Shown here: positions 7,234 through 14,093 of the stretch, in pieces
Numbering within the stretch: the first letter of the stretch is position 1
How the letters are laid out: every line of letters begins with the position of its first letter
Source: Pseudomonadota bacterium
Lineage (GTDB): Bacteria > Pseudomonadota > Alphaproteobacteria > Rhizobiales > Devosiaceae
Reading direction: 5' to 3'
DNA length: 17,019 nt
Assembly: GCA_023387585.1 (NCBI GenBank)
Contig: JAEWHZ010000119.1
Span: 1 to 17,019 of the forward strand
Program-made: the position numbers and the translations under genes
The notes under the pieces: generated by a model
Databases searched by the model: none
What the model saw: the letters and a program-made list of their open reading frames with translations, nothing else
Told to the model about the DNA's origin: nothing

Positions 7234-8034
7234 TCAGGCGGCCGAGGGCGAGCGAACCTCCCTGCCTTCGGCGACGACGATGTCGACGCCGGCCTTTTCG
7301 AGCAGATCGCGATCCTCGTCGCGGATCCCGGCATCGGTGATCACCGTCGATATCCGGTCCAGCCCGCACAGGATGATGCTCGATCGGGCGGTGAATTTCG
7401 AGCTGTCCGCCAGAACCACCAGCTCGTCCGCCTGCCCGATCAGCGCCAGTTCGGACTGCACCACCATCGGGTCGGCCTCCATCAGCCCGTGCCGGCTCAG
7501 CCCCTGGCAGCCGATGAACATGCGCCTGGCGAAGAAATGGCTCGCCACCACGCCGCCGAAGGGCGAGAGGATGACATTCTGCTCGCGATAGATGGTGCCG
7601 CCGGGAATGACGACGGAATTGCGCGAATTGTGGATCAGATATTCGGCGATGGCGAAGGAGTTGGTGAACACCGACAGCCGCTTCGAGGCCAGATGCGGCA
7701 CCATCTGGTAGGTGGTCGTGCCGCCATTGATGATGATCGGCTCGCCGTCACGGCACATTTCCGCCGCCACCCGGGCGATGGCGCGCTTTTGCGCGATATT
7801 GATGGTTTCGTTGACGGAGAAGGGCCGGCCGACGAGTCCGCCCTGCGCCGGCGGGTTGACCGCCTCGGCGCCGCCGCGCACCCGCCGCAGCTCGCCGCGC
7901 ACATGCAGGGCGGCGATGTCGCGCCTGATCGTCGCCTCGGAGGTCCCGGTCATCTCGACCAGATCGGCCACGCTCGCCATGGGGCGGGACTGCACCGTGG
8001 CCAGAATGATCCTGTGGCGCTCAGCTTCGTGCAT
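7234..8034 (-). CDS. rhaR: DeoR-family repressor of the rhamnose locus, RhaR
   Basis: A 266-residue DeoR-type transcription regulator. Residues 1-57 form the winged helix-turn-helix, with the hallmark TSEATIRRDIAALHVRGELRRVRGGAEAV. The rest is a DeoRC sugar-phosphate sensor domain (IINGGTTTYQM, VVIPGGTIYREQ, FIGCQGLS, LVVLADSSKF). A longer frame begins at 8052, but ATG 8034 has an ideal site, GGGGGAG (8039-8045), four bases upstream. In R. leguminosarum the DeoR-type RhaR negatively regulates the rha locus; the ligand here is not known and could be a rhamnose intermediate. It is divergent from rhaD and upstream of rhaS on the same strand. Confidence 0.9.
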   Translation of the reverse strand: MHEAERHRIILATVQSRPMASVADLVEMTGTSEATIRRDIAALHVRGELRRVRGGAEAVNPPAQGGLVGRPFSVNETINIAQKRAIARVAAEMCRDGEPIIINGGTTTYQMVPHLASKRLSVFTNSFAIAEYLIHNSRNSVVIPGGTIYREQNVILSPFGGVVASHFFARRMFIGCQGLSRHGLMEADPMVVQSELALIGQADELVVLADSSKFTARSSIILCGLDRISTVITDAGIRDEDRDLLEKAGVDIVVAEGREVRSPSAA

Positions 8035-8202
8035 TCGTCTCCCCCTGCCCATCTAGACACATGATTTCCGATCAATGTCAATCACAACCAATCTCGTATC
8101 CAGGCTACGCGATCGAACATGCTCACAAATGGCAAATTCTGATTGACAAGCCGGCGATGGGCATGACCATTTCCGCACACGCCATGAGCCTTGGAGGATA
8201 CC
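8035..8202. promoter_or_regulatory. Divergent rhaR/rhaD control region with paired 9-mer operators
   Basis: Visibly more AT-rich than its surroundings. TGTCAATCA at 8076-8084 and its exact reverse complement TGATTGACA at 8140-8148 are 64 bp apart, about six helical turns. Each contains TTGACA reading toward a gene. The minus-strand copy is followed after 18 nt by TCTAGA, a fair -10 for rhaR. The plus-strand copy is followed after 17 nt by ACCATT, a weak -10 for rhaD. The likely reading is two RhaR half-sites or operators covering both -35 boxes. Confidence 0.55.
8193..8197 (+). promoter_or_regulatory. Ribosome binding site fixing the rhaD start
   Basis: GGAGG sits 5 nt before GTG 8203. The frame also contains a TTG at 8191, four codons earlier, but that codon overlaps this site and lacks one of its own, so GTG 8203 is the start. 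Confidence 0.75.
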
Positions 8203-10293
8203 GTGATCGCCAGTCGCCTTGCGAATCTGTGGGACGATGCCAGGGCGGAGGCGATGAGCGAGCCGGAACGGCTCGTCTACCGCTCGAACCTGCTCGGCTC
8301 GGACAAGCGCGTCACCAATTACGGCGGCGGCAACACCTCCTCGAAGATCTGGCAGGCCGATCCTCTGACCCGCGAAAAGGTCGAGGTGCTGTGGGTCAAG
8401 GGTTCGGGCGGGGATGTCGGCACCATCGGGCTCGACGGCTTCGCGACCCTCTACATGGACAGGCTGCGCGGCCTCAAGGGGCTCTATCGCGGCCCCGCCC
8501 ATGAAGACGAGATGGTCGGCTACCTGCCGCACGCCACTTTCAACCTCAATTCGCGCGCCGCCTCGATCGACACCCCGCTGCACGCCTTCGTGCCGCGTCC
8601 CTATGTCGACCACATGCACCCCGACGCCATCATCGCCATCGCCGCCTCGAAGGATTCGAAGGCGCTGACGGAAAAGATCTTCGGCGAAGAGATCGGCTGG
8701 CTGCCCTGGAAGCGTCCCGGCTTCGAGCTCGGGCTGTGGCTGGAAAAGTTCTGCACCGAGAACCCCGAGGCGCGCGGCGTCATCCTCGAATCGCACGGGC
8801 TGTTCACCTGGGGCGACACCCCGAAGGCGTGCTACGAGACGACGATCGAGATCATCAACAAGGCCATCGCCTGGCTGGAGGTCGAGACGGCCGGCAAGCC
8901 GGTGTTCGGCGGCCCGAAGGTGGTCGAGCTGCCCGCCGACCGGCGCCGGGCGATCGCGGCGCAACTGATGCCGAAGATCCGCGGGCTGATCTCCGAGGAC
9001 AGCCACAAGCTCGGCCATTTCGATGACAGCGCCGCCGTGCTCGAATTCGTCAATTCCCACCGCTTCGAGGAGCTGGCGGCGCTCGGCACCTCCTGCCCCG
9101 ACCATTTCCTGCGCACGAAGATCCGCCCGCTTGTGATCGGCTTCGATCCGGCCGATCCGGACATCGACGCGGTCCTGGCGCGGCTCGGCGACGACATCGC
9201 CGCCTATCGCGCAGATTACACCGCCTATTACGAGCGTTCGAAGCGCGACGATTCCCCCGCCATCCGCGACCCCAATGCCGTGGTCTACCTCATGCCCGGC
9301 GTCGGCATGTTCACCTTCGCCAAGGACAAGGCGACGGCACGCATCTCGGGCGAGTTCTACGTCAACGCCATCAACGTCATGCGCGGCGCCTCCACCGTCT
9401 CCGAATATCGCGGACTCGACGAGCAGGAAGCCTTCGACATCGAATACTGGCTGCTCGAGGAAGCCAAGCTCCAGCGCATGCCCAGGCCGAAATCGCTGGC
9501 CGGGCGCATCGCGCTGGTCACCGGCGGTGCCGGCGGCATCGGCAAGGCCACCGCCGCGCGGCTGCTGCGCGAAGGCGCCTGCGTGGTGCTGGCCGATATC
9601 GACCAGACGGCGCTCGACGCCGCCAGATCAGAGCTCGGCGCCGCATTCGGCTCCGATGCCGTACGCGGTGTGAACCTCAACGTGACGCGCGAGGAGCAGG
9701 TGATCGCCGGCTTCGCCGAGGCCGCGGCCGAGTTCGGCGGGCTCGACATCCTCGTCTCCAATGCCGGCCTCGCCTCCTCGGCGCCGATCGAGGACACCAG
9801 CCTCGAATTGTGGAACAGGAACATGGACATCCTGTCGACGGGGTATTTCCTCGTCAGCCGGGAAGCCTTCCGCCTGTTCCGCGCGCAGAAGATCGGCGGC
9901 AACGTCGTCTTCGTCGCCTCGAAGAACGGGCTCGCCGCCTCGCCCAACGCCGCCGCCTATTGCACCGCCAAGGCCGCCGAAATCCATCTCGCCCGCTGCC
10001 TCGCCCTCGAAGGCGCCGGCGAGCAGATCCGCGTCAACGTCGTCAATCCCGACGCGGTGCTGCGCGGCTCGAAGATCTGGACCGGGGAGTGGAAGGAACA
10101 GCGCGCCGCCGCCTACAAGATGTCGACCGACGATCTCGAGGAACATTACCGCCAGCGCTCCATGCTCAAGCGCAGCGTGTTCCCCGAGGACATCGCCGAG
10201 GCCATCTATTTCTTCGCCTCGGAAGCCTCGGCCAAGTCGACCGGCAACATCCTCAACGTCGACGCCGGCAACGTCCAGTCCTTCCCGCGCTGA
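8203..10293 (+). CDS. rhaD: Bifunctional rhamnulose-1-phosphate aldolase/short-chain dehydrogenase RhaD
   Basis: A 696-residue two-domain cytoplasmic enzyme. Residues 1 to about 390 are a class II aldolase that cleaves L-rhamnulose 1-phosphate to dihydroxyacetone phosphate and L-lactaldehyde. The zinc ligands are visible as His137 and His139 (DHMHPDA) and His198 (ESHGLF), spaced much as in the E. coli enzyme (141, 143, 212 from memory). Residues from about 430 form an SDR domain with nucleotide motif TGGAGGIG at 440-447, NAG, catalytic Ser573 and Tyr586-x3-Lys590. It presumably acts on the lactaldehyde released by the first domain. The architecture is that of the RhaD aldolase/alcohol dehydrogenase family (compare Bacillus YuxG). 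It starts with GTG. rhaI follows after 13 nt. The substrate must be phosphorylated, yet no kinase gene is nearby. Confidence 0.94.
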   Translation: MIASRLANLWDDARAEAMSEPERLVYRSNLLGSDKRVTNYGGGNTSSKIWQADPLTREKVEVLWVKGSGGDVGTIGLDGFATLYMDRLRGLKGLYRGPAHEDEMVGYLPHATFNLNSRAASIDTPLHAFVPRPYVDHMHPDAIIAIAASKDSKALTEKIFGEEIGWLPWKRPGFELGLWLEKFCTENPEARGVILESHGLFTWGDTPKACYETTIEIINKAIAWLEVETAGKPVFGGPKVVELPADRRRAIAAQLMPKIRGLISEDSHKLGHFDDSAAVLEFVNSHRFEELAALGTSCPDHFLRTKIRPLVIGFDPADPDIDAVLARLGDDIAAYRADYTAYYERSKRDDSPAIRDPNAVVYLMPGVGMFTFAKDKATARISGEFYVNAINVMRGASTVSEYRGLDEQEAFDIEYWLLEEAKLQRMPRPKSLAGRIALVTGGAGGIGKATAARLLREGACVVLADIDQTALDAARSELGAAFGSDAVRGVNLNVTREEQVIAGFAEAAAEFGGLDILVSNAGLASSAPIEDTSLELWNRNMDILSTGYFLVSREAFRLFRAQKIGGNVVFVASKNGLAASPNAAAYCTAKAAEIHLARCLALEGAGEQIRVNVVNPDAVLRGSKIWTGEWKEQRAAAYKMSTDDLEEHYRQRSMLKRSVFPEDIAEAIYFFASEASAKSTGNILNVDAGNVQSFPR

Positions 10294-10306
10294 GGGGATT
10301 CTTTTC

Positions 10307-11596
10307 ATGAGCGAGACCATCATCGACGCCTCCGTGGTCGAGGCCGACAATGCAGCCCGCGACGCCGATCTCAGGCGCGACTACGAAACCCTCGGCGAGC
10401 GGCTCGACCGGCGCGGCATCGCCATCGACGCCATCAAGCAGAAGGTCGCCGCCTTCACGGTCGGCATCCCCTCCTGGGGCGTCGGCACCGGCGGCACGCG
10501 CTTCGCGCGCTTTCCCGGCCCCGGCGAGCCGCGCGACATCTTCGACAAGATCGAGGACTGCGCGGTCATCAACCAGCTGACCCAGGCGACGCCGAAGGTC
10601 TCGCTGCACATTCCGTGGGACAAGGCCGACCCCAACCGCCTCAAGCAGGCCGCCAGCCGCTTCGGGCTCGGGTTCGACGCCATGAACTCGAACACCTTCT
10701 CCGACGCCAAGGGCCAGCCGCTCTCTTATAAATACGGCTCGCTCAGCCACGCCGATGCCGGCACGCGCCGGCAGGCCGTCGAGCACAATCTCGAATGCAT
10801 CGAGATCGGCCGGACGCTGGGCTCCAAGGCGCTGACGGTGTGGGTCGGCGACGGCTCCAACTTCCCCGGCCAGGTCAATTTCGCGCGCCAGTTCGCGCGC
10901 TATCTCGACGCCATGCGCGAGATCTATGACGCCCTGCCCGACGACTGGCGGCTGTTCACCGAGCACAAGATGTACGAGCCGGCCTTCTATTCCACCGTGG
11001 TGCAGGACTGGGGCACGAACTACCTCATCGCCACCGAACTCGGGGACAAGGCCCAGTGCCTCGTCGACCTCGGCCACCATGCGCCCAACGTCAATATCGA
11101 GATGATCGTCTCTCGGCTGATCCAGTTCGGCAAGCTGGGAGGCTTTCACTTCAACGATTCCAAATATGGCGACGACGACCTCGATTCCGGCGCCATCGAC
11201 CCCTACCGCCTGTTCCTGGTGTTCAACGAGCTGGTCGAGGCCGAACTCGACGATTCCGGCTTCGCCCCGGCGCATATGCTCGACCAGAGCCACAACGTCA
11301 CCGATCCCATCGAATCGCTGATGCTGTCGGCGGCCGAGGTGCAGCGCGCCTATGCCCAGGCGCTGCTGGTCGAGCGCAAGGCGCTAACAGGCTTTCAGGA
11401 CGCCAACGACGCGCTGGCGGCGACGCAGGCGCTGAAAACCGCGTTCCGCACCGATGTCGAGCCGATCCTCGCCATGGCGCGACTCGAAAAGGGCGGCGCC
11501 ATCGACCCGCTCGCCGCCTATCGCGCTTCGAAATACCGCCATGCGGTCGCCGAGACGCGGCCGGCGGTCGAAGGCGGCTCGGGCGGCATCGTCTGA
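10307..11596 (+). CDS. rhaI: L-rhamnose isomerase, Pseudomonas stutzeri type
   Basis: A 429-residue TIM-barrel metal enzyme that converts L-rhamnose to L-rhamnulose. It belongs to the P. stutzeri/rhizobial subtype, not the E. coli RhaA type. Putative metal ligands fall where I recall them in the P. stutzeri structure: Glu219 (FTEHKMYEP), Asp254 and His257 (LVDLGHHAP), His281 (GGFHFNDS), Asp289 and Asp291 (YGDDDLD), and Asp326 (MLDQSHN). Length also agrees (about 430). ATG 10307 has a GAGGGG site at 10292-10297 that overlaps the rhaD stop codon, so the two genes are almost certainly cotranscribed. P. stutzeri-type isomerases accept several aldoses, so rhamnose specificity rests on context. Confidence 0.94.
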   Translation: MSETIIDASVVEADNAARDADLRRDYETLGERLDRRGIAIDAIKQKVAAFTVGIPSWGVGTGGTRFARFPGPGEPRDIFDKIEDCAVINQLTQATPKVSLHIPWDKADPNRLKQAASRFGLGFDAMNSNTFSDAKGQPLSYKYGSLSHADAGTRRQAVEHNLECIEIGRTLGSKALTVWVGDGSNFPGQVNFARQFARYLDAMREIYDALPDDWRLFTEHKMYEPAFYSTVVQDWGTNYLIATELGDKAQCLVDLGHHAPNVNIEMIVSRLIQFGKLGGFHFNDSKYGDDDLDSGAIDPYRLFLVFNELVEAELDDSGFAPAHMLDQSHNVTDPIESLMLSAAEVQRAYAQALLVERKALTGFQDANDALAATQALKTAFRTDVEPILAMARLEKGGAIDPLAAYRASKYRHAVAETRPAVEGGSGGIV

Positions 11597-11597
11597 G

Positions 11598-12071
11598 GTG
11601 TCGAAGACCACGCCGGCAACGCTCGCCCTGACCCGGGCCGGCGTCGGTTTCGAGCTCGTCACCTATGATTACGATCCGGGCCCCGAGCGCGTCGGATTGC
11701 AGGCGGCCGAGGCGCTGGGCGCCGATCCGGGCCAGGTGTTCAAGACGCTGATGGCGCTGGTCGACGGCAAGCCGGTCTGCGCCGTGCTGCCGTCCGATGC
11801 GGAAGCGAATATGAAGAAGCTCGCCGCCGCCTTCGGCGGCAAGTCGGCGCAGATGATGAAGCCGCCCGAGGCCGAGCGCCTGACCGGCTACAAAATCGGC
11901 GGCATCAGCGCCTTCGGCCAGCGCAAGCCGGTCCCCACCGTCTTCGACGAACTGGCGCTGCTTTACGAGCGCATCTATCTCAATGGAGGCCAGCGCGGCC
12001 TGCAGCTGCTTCTCGCCCCCGCCGACGCCATCGCCGCCGCCCACGCCGCAACAGCGGACATCATACGCTGA
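11598..12071 (+). CDS. ybaK: YbaK/EbsC-family aminoacyl-tRNA deacylase
   Basis: A 157-residue trans-editing protein of the YbaK/ProX superfamily, which hydrolyses mischarged tRNA such as Cys-tRNA(Pro). Visible features are the N-terminal TPATLALTRAGVGFELVTYDYD, the conserved lysine in QVFKTLMALVDG, VLPSDAEANMKKLAAAFGGKSAQMM, and the glycine-rich TGYKIGGISAFGQRKPVPTVFDE loop, which is diagnostic of the family. Length fits (E. coli YbaK is about 159). The GTG at 11598 begins two bases after the rhaI stop, so it is probably read through from the rhamnose operon, although its role is unrelated to sugar use. Upstream in-frame codons lie inside rhaI. Confidence 0.92.
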   Translation: MSKTTPATLALTRAGVGFELVTYDYDPGPERVGLQAAEALGADPGQVFKTLMALVDGKPVCAVLPSDAEANMKKLAAAFGGKSAQMMKPPEAERLTGYKIGGISAFGQRKPVPTVFDELALLYERIYLNGGQRGLQLLLAPADAIAAAHAATADIIR

Positions 12072-12081
12072 AGTTCGGTCA

Positions 12082-12102
12082 GGAAAAGTTGCAGACTTTT
12101 CC
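12082..12102. repeat. Perfect 8-bp palindromic hairpin after ybaK
   Basis: GGAAAAGT, a 5-nt loop TGCAG, then ACTTTTCC, starting 11 nt after the ybaK stop. The stem is perfect. No T-run follows on the plus strand, so it is not a standard terminator. I recall near-identical AAAAGTTGCAGACTTTT elements scattered between genes in many Hyphomicrobiales genomes, which suggests a dispersed palindromic repeat, but I could not check this. Confidence 0.5.
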
Positions 12103-12130
12103 GGTTCGACCGCACGACAAACAAAATCCC

Positions 12131-12161
12131 AAAAACAAAAGGCGCCCGAAACGGACGCCTT
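12131..12161 (-). terminator. Intrinsic terminator of the DUF1127 gene
   Basis: In the minus transcript AAGGCGTCCG, loop TTT, CGGGCGCCTT form a 10-bp stem with one G-U pair, followed directly by a T-rich tract (TTGTTTTT, 12131-12138). It lies about 30 nt after the DUF1127 stop codon. The plus strand lacks the T-run, so it should act mainly on minus-strand transcripts. Confidence 0.87.
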
Positions 12162-12176
12162 CATCTCAGGTCTTGC

Positions 12177-12196
12177 CTAGGCCGAATTCGGCTTAG
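12177..12196. repeat. 20-bp near-perfect palindrome at the DUF1127 stop codon
   Basis: GCCGAATTCGGC (12181-12192) is a perfect 12-bp palindrome. It extends on both sides to a 20-bp palindrome with one mismatched pair and covers the stop codon of the small gene. A second palindrome, GCCTAGGC (12175-12182), overlaps it. Together with the terminator these give the short 3' UTR an unusual density of dyad symmetry. The function is not known. Confidence 0.5.
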
Positions 12197-12336
12197 AGGA
12201 CCGTGCCGCGAGCGATGGTCTGGATGTCGCTGCGGGTAATGCCCAGGTCGCGGAGCTGGCGGTCGTCGAGCGAGGTGAGCTCGCGAACGGCGCGGCGATA
12301 CTGGACCATCTGAGCGATTTTCTGACGGATGTTCAT
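12193..12336 (-). CDS. Small DUF1127 protein
   Basis: A 47-residue arginine-rich protein (MNIRQKIAQMVQYRRAVREL at the start). It carries the DUF1127 signature: L-x-x-L-D-D-R-Q-L-R-D-L-G-I-T-R-S-D-I at residues 20-39. It was too short for routine ORF lists but is clearly coding, with a purine-rich GGGAAAGGGAAAAG region before ATG 12336 and its own terminator. DUF1127 proteins are abundant in alphaproteobacteria. A few have been tied to RNA maturation (CcaF1 in Rhodobacter) and to nutrient or stress responses; the role of this one is unknown. It stands as a monocistronic unit downstream of, and on the same strand as, the MBL-fold gene. Confidence 0.9.
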   Translation of the reverse strand: MNIRQKIAQMVQYRRAVRELTSLDDRQLRDLGITRSDIQTIARGTVL

Positions 12337-12492
12337 GTCTTTTCCCTTTCCCCTTCTGTGTACGCCATATATCTAGAGCTATCTGGTCGTGATTACTAGA
12401 GGGGCAGACTGAACACCAGATATGCACCGGGCGCAGGGGTGGGCGCGTAAGACGCGGATTTCCGGGCTTTTTTCCGGGGCGCGAATGCCCAA
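12337..12492 (-). promoter_or_regulatory. Upstream region of the DUF1127 gene with 8-bp inverted repeat
   Basis: TATCTGGT (12380-12387) and ACCAGATA (12415-12422) are exact inverted copies, 35 bp centre to centre. The first lies about 45-50 bp before the small gene's start, next to an AT-rich stretch (ATATATCTAGA, plus strand) that could hold a -10 box. The element may be an operator or cruciform. I see no clear -35/-10 pair and no clear terminator for the MBL gene upstream. Confidence 0.35.
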
Positions 12493-13368
12493 TCAATCGG
12501 CAATCCGGTACTCGGCCCGCCACCATCGCCGCCGGGTTTTGACGCGTCCGTGCGCGACCAAATGGTCGAGATGCGCCGCGACCGTGCGCCGTGCCCCCTG
12601 CCGCAGCAGCCGGTCGAGACCGGGATAGACCACGCGCGTGATCGCCCCCGGCATATGGGCACCCGCAGCGATCGCGGCAAGGATCTGCCCGTTGCGTTGC
12701 AGCCGATGCGCCTTCAGCGCCCGCGCCAGCGCCGGCCCGTCCGCCACCGCATCGCCATGGCCGGGCAGATAGATTTTGTAGGGCGAAGCGATCAGCCGGT
12801 CGATCGAGGCCAGATAGGCATCGAGCGCCCCCTTCTGCGTCGACAGCACCGTCGAGCTCCACCCCATCACGTGGTCGCCCGACAGCAGACAGGGCGTACC
12901 GACAAGGCCGAAGGCGAGATGGTTGTCGCAATGGCCGGGCGTGGCGATGGCCTCCAGCACCAGTTCGTCGATCGCCAGCCGGTCGCCATCGGCCAGCACG
13001 CGATCCGGCCTGAAGCTGCCCCGCCCGCCGTCGTGCCAGCCGGAGAACCAGATCGGCGCGCCCAGACGGGCCGCCAGCTTTCGCGCACCGGCGGAATGGT
13101 CGTGATGGGTGTGGGTCAAAACGATGGCCTCGACCCGCCTTCCGGCGATCGCCCTGACGAGGCTGTCGCGATGCTCCACCCGGTCCGGGCCGGGATCGAC
13201 CACCAGCAGCCTCTTTCCGCCGAGCAGATAGGAATTGGTGCCGGTGAAGGTGAACGGCCCGGCATTGGGCGCCACAATGCGCACCACGCCCGGCGCCACC
13301 GGCACCGGCTCGCCATGGCGTGGATTAAAGTCGCGCTTGAAAACCGGCGCGGTCGGGTCGGGCGGCAT
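12493..13368 (-). CDS. MBL-fold metallohydrolase, LACTB2-like
   Basis: A 291-residue metallo-beta-lactamase-fold hydrolase. The metal-binding motif is HTHHDH (His86, His88, Asp90, His91), followed by His146 in ATPGHCDN, Asp165 in LLSGDHVMG and His204 in LPGHGD, so both zinc sites look intact. After about residue 230 comes a winged-helix-like tail (ITRVVYPGLDRLLRQGARR, HLDHLVAHGRV), as in LACTB2 and related hydrolases, some of which cut RNA. ATG 13368 is used; the frame reaches a TTG at 13389 with no better binding site. The substrate is unknown: thioester, lactone-like or RNA substrates are all possible. It is divergent from bioY, 59 bp away. Confidence 0.85.
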   Translation of the reverse strand: MPPDPTAPVFKRDFNPRHGEPVPVAPGVVRIVAPNAGPFTFTGTNSYLLGGKRLLVVDPGPDRVEHRDSLVRAIAGRRVEAIVLTHTHHDHSAGARKLAARLGAPIWFSGWHDGGRGSFRPDRVLADGDRLAIDELVLEAIATPGHCDNHLAFGLVGTPCLLSGDHVMGWSSTVLSTQKGALDAYLASIDRLIASPYKIYLPGHGDAVADGPALARALKAHRLQRNGQILAAIAAGAHMPGAITRVVYPGLDRLLRQGARRTVAAHLDHLVAHGRVKTRRRWWRAEYRIAD

Positions 13369-13427
13369 TGCGTGGTCCGGGGCAAGCAACTAAGACTGCT
13401 GCGCAACTTGGCACAGAAGGCTTTGCG

Positions 13428-14039
13428 ATGTCTGTCACATTGACCACACCCAACACCATTCTCGGCGCCCTGCAGCCGCGCAGCGGCACCGCGCGCATGG
13501 CGGCCAATCTCGCCATCGTCCTTCTCGGCACGCTGGTGCTGACCGTGTCGGCCAAGATCAGCGTTCCGGTCTGGCCGGTGCCGGTCACGCTGCAGACCTT
13601 CGCGGTGGCCCTACTGGCCGCCGGCTTCGGCTGGCGCATCGGCGTCGCCACCGTCGCGCTCTACCTGTTGCAGGGCCTTGCCGGCCTTCCGGTGTTCTCG
13701 GCCGGCGGCGGCGCCGTCTATCTCATGGGCCCCACGGCCGGTTTCCTCATCGGCTTCCTGCCTATGGCCTATATCATCGGCCATGCCGCCGACCTCGGCG
13801 CCACCAACCGCCCGCTGGCCCTGTTCGGCGCCATGCTGGGCGGCGCGATGGTCCTGTTCGGCCTCGGCTTCGCCTGGCTGCTGATCATGTCCGGCCAGGC
13901 CGGCTGGGTCAATCAGTCCGATGTCGTCGCCTCGGCCTTCCGCGGCGCGGTGCAGCCCTTCATCGTCTGGGACATTCTGAAGATGGCTCTCGCCGCCCTC
14001 ACCGTCAGCGGCGTGTGGCAACTGGTCAAGCGCCGCTGA
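13428..14039 (+). CDS. bioY: Biotin transporter substrate-binding subunit BioY
   Basis: Integral membrane S-component of an ECF-type biotin importer, 203 residues with about six membrane segments. Family motifs are AKISVPVWPVPVTLQTFAV in the first third and LYLLQGLAGLPVFSAGGG followed by LMGPTAGFLIGFLPMAYI. ATG 13428 has an AGAAGG site seven bases upstream; longer frames start inside the MBL gene's 5' region. No bioM or bioN is present in the window, so it either works alone, as reported for some BioY proteins, or uses ECF subunits encoded elsewhere. I looked for the alphaproteobacterial BioR box (TTATMKATAA) upstream and did not see one. Confidence 0.94.
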   Translation: MSVTLTTPNTILGALQPRSGTARMAANLAIVLLGTLVLTVSAKISVPVWPVPVTLQTFAVALLAAGFGWRIGVATVALYLLQGLAGLPVFSAGGGAVYLMGPTAGFLIGFLPMAYIIGHAADLGATNRPLALFGAMLGGAMVLFGLGFAWLLIMSGQAGWVNQSDVVASAFRGAVQPFIVWDILKMALAALTVSGVWQLVKRR

Positions 14040-14060
14040 TAGATAAAGCGCGCGCAATTC

Positions 14061-14093
14061 AAAGGCCGGCTCCTCGCGGAACCGGCCTTTTTT
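14061..14093 (+). terminator. Intrinsic terminator of bioY
   Basis: AAAGGCCGG pairs with CCGGCCTTT (9 bp), with an inner TCC/GGA extension closing a 4-nt TCGC loop, followed by TTT for a run of six T in total. It lies 22 nt after the bioY stop. The minus strand has only a weak T-tract, so it should act mainly on bioY. Confidence 0.9.

Noticed and set aside
8053..9105. 350-codon open frame on the minus strand opposite rhaD
   Set aside because: Shadow of the rhaD aldolase domain. It would also cover the rhaR-rhaD control region; no motif was seen.
12440..12480. GCGT-AAG-ACGC mini-hairpin followed by a T-run on the plus strand
   Set aside because: The stem is only 5 bp and is separated from the T-run. 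No plus-strand gene reads into it, so it is not supported as a terminator.
13369..13389. TTG start seven codons upstream for the MBL-fold gene
   Set aside because: There is no ribosome binding site before it. The ATG at 13368 gives a normal family N-terminus and leaves room for the divergent bioY promoter.
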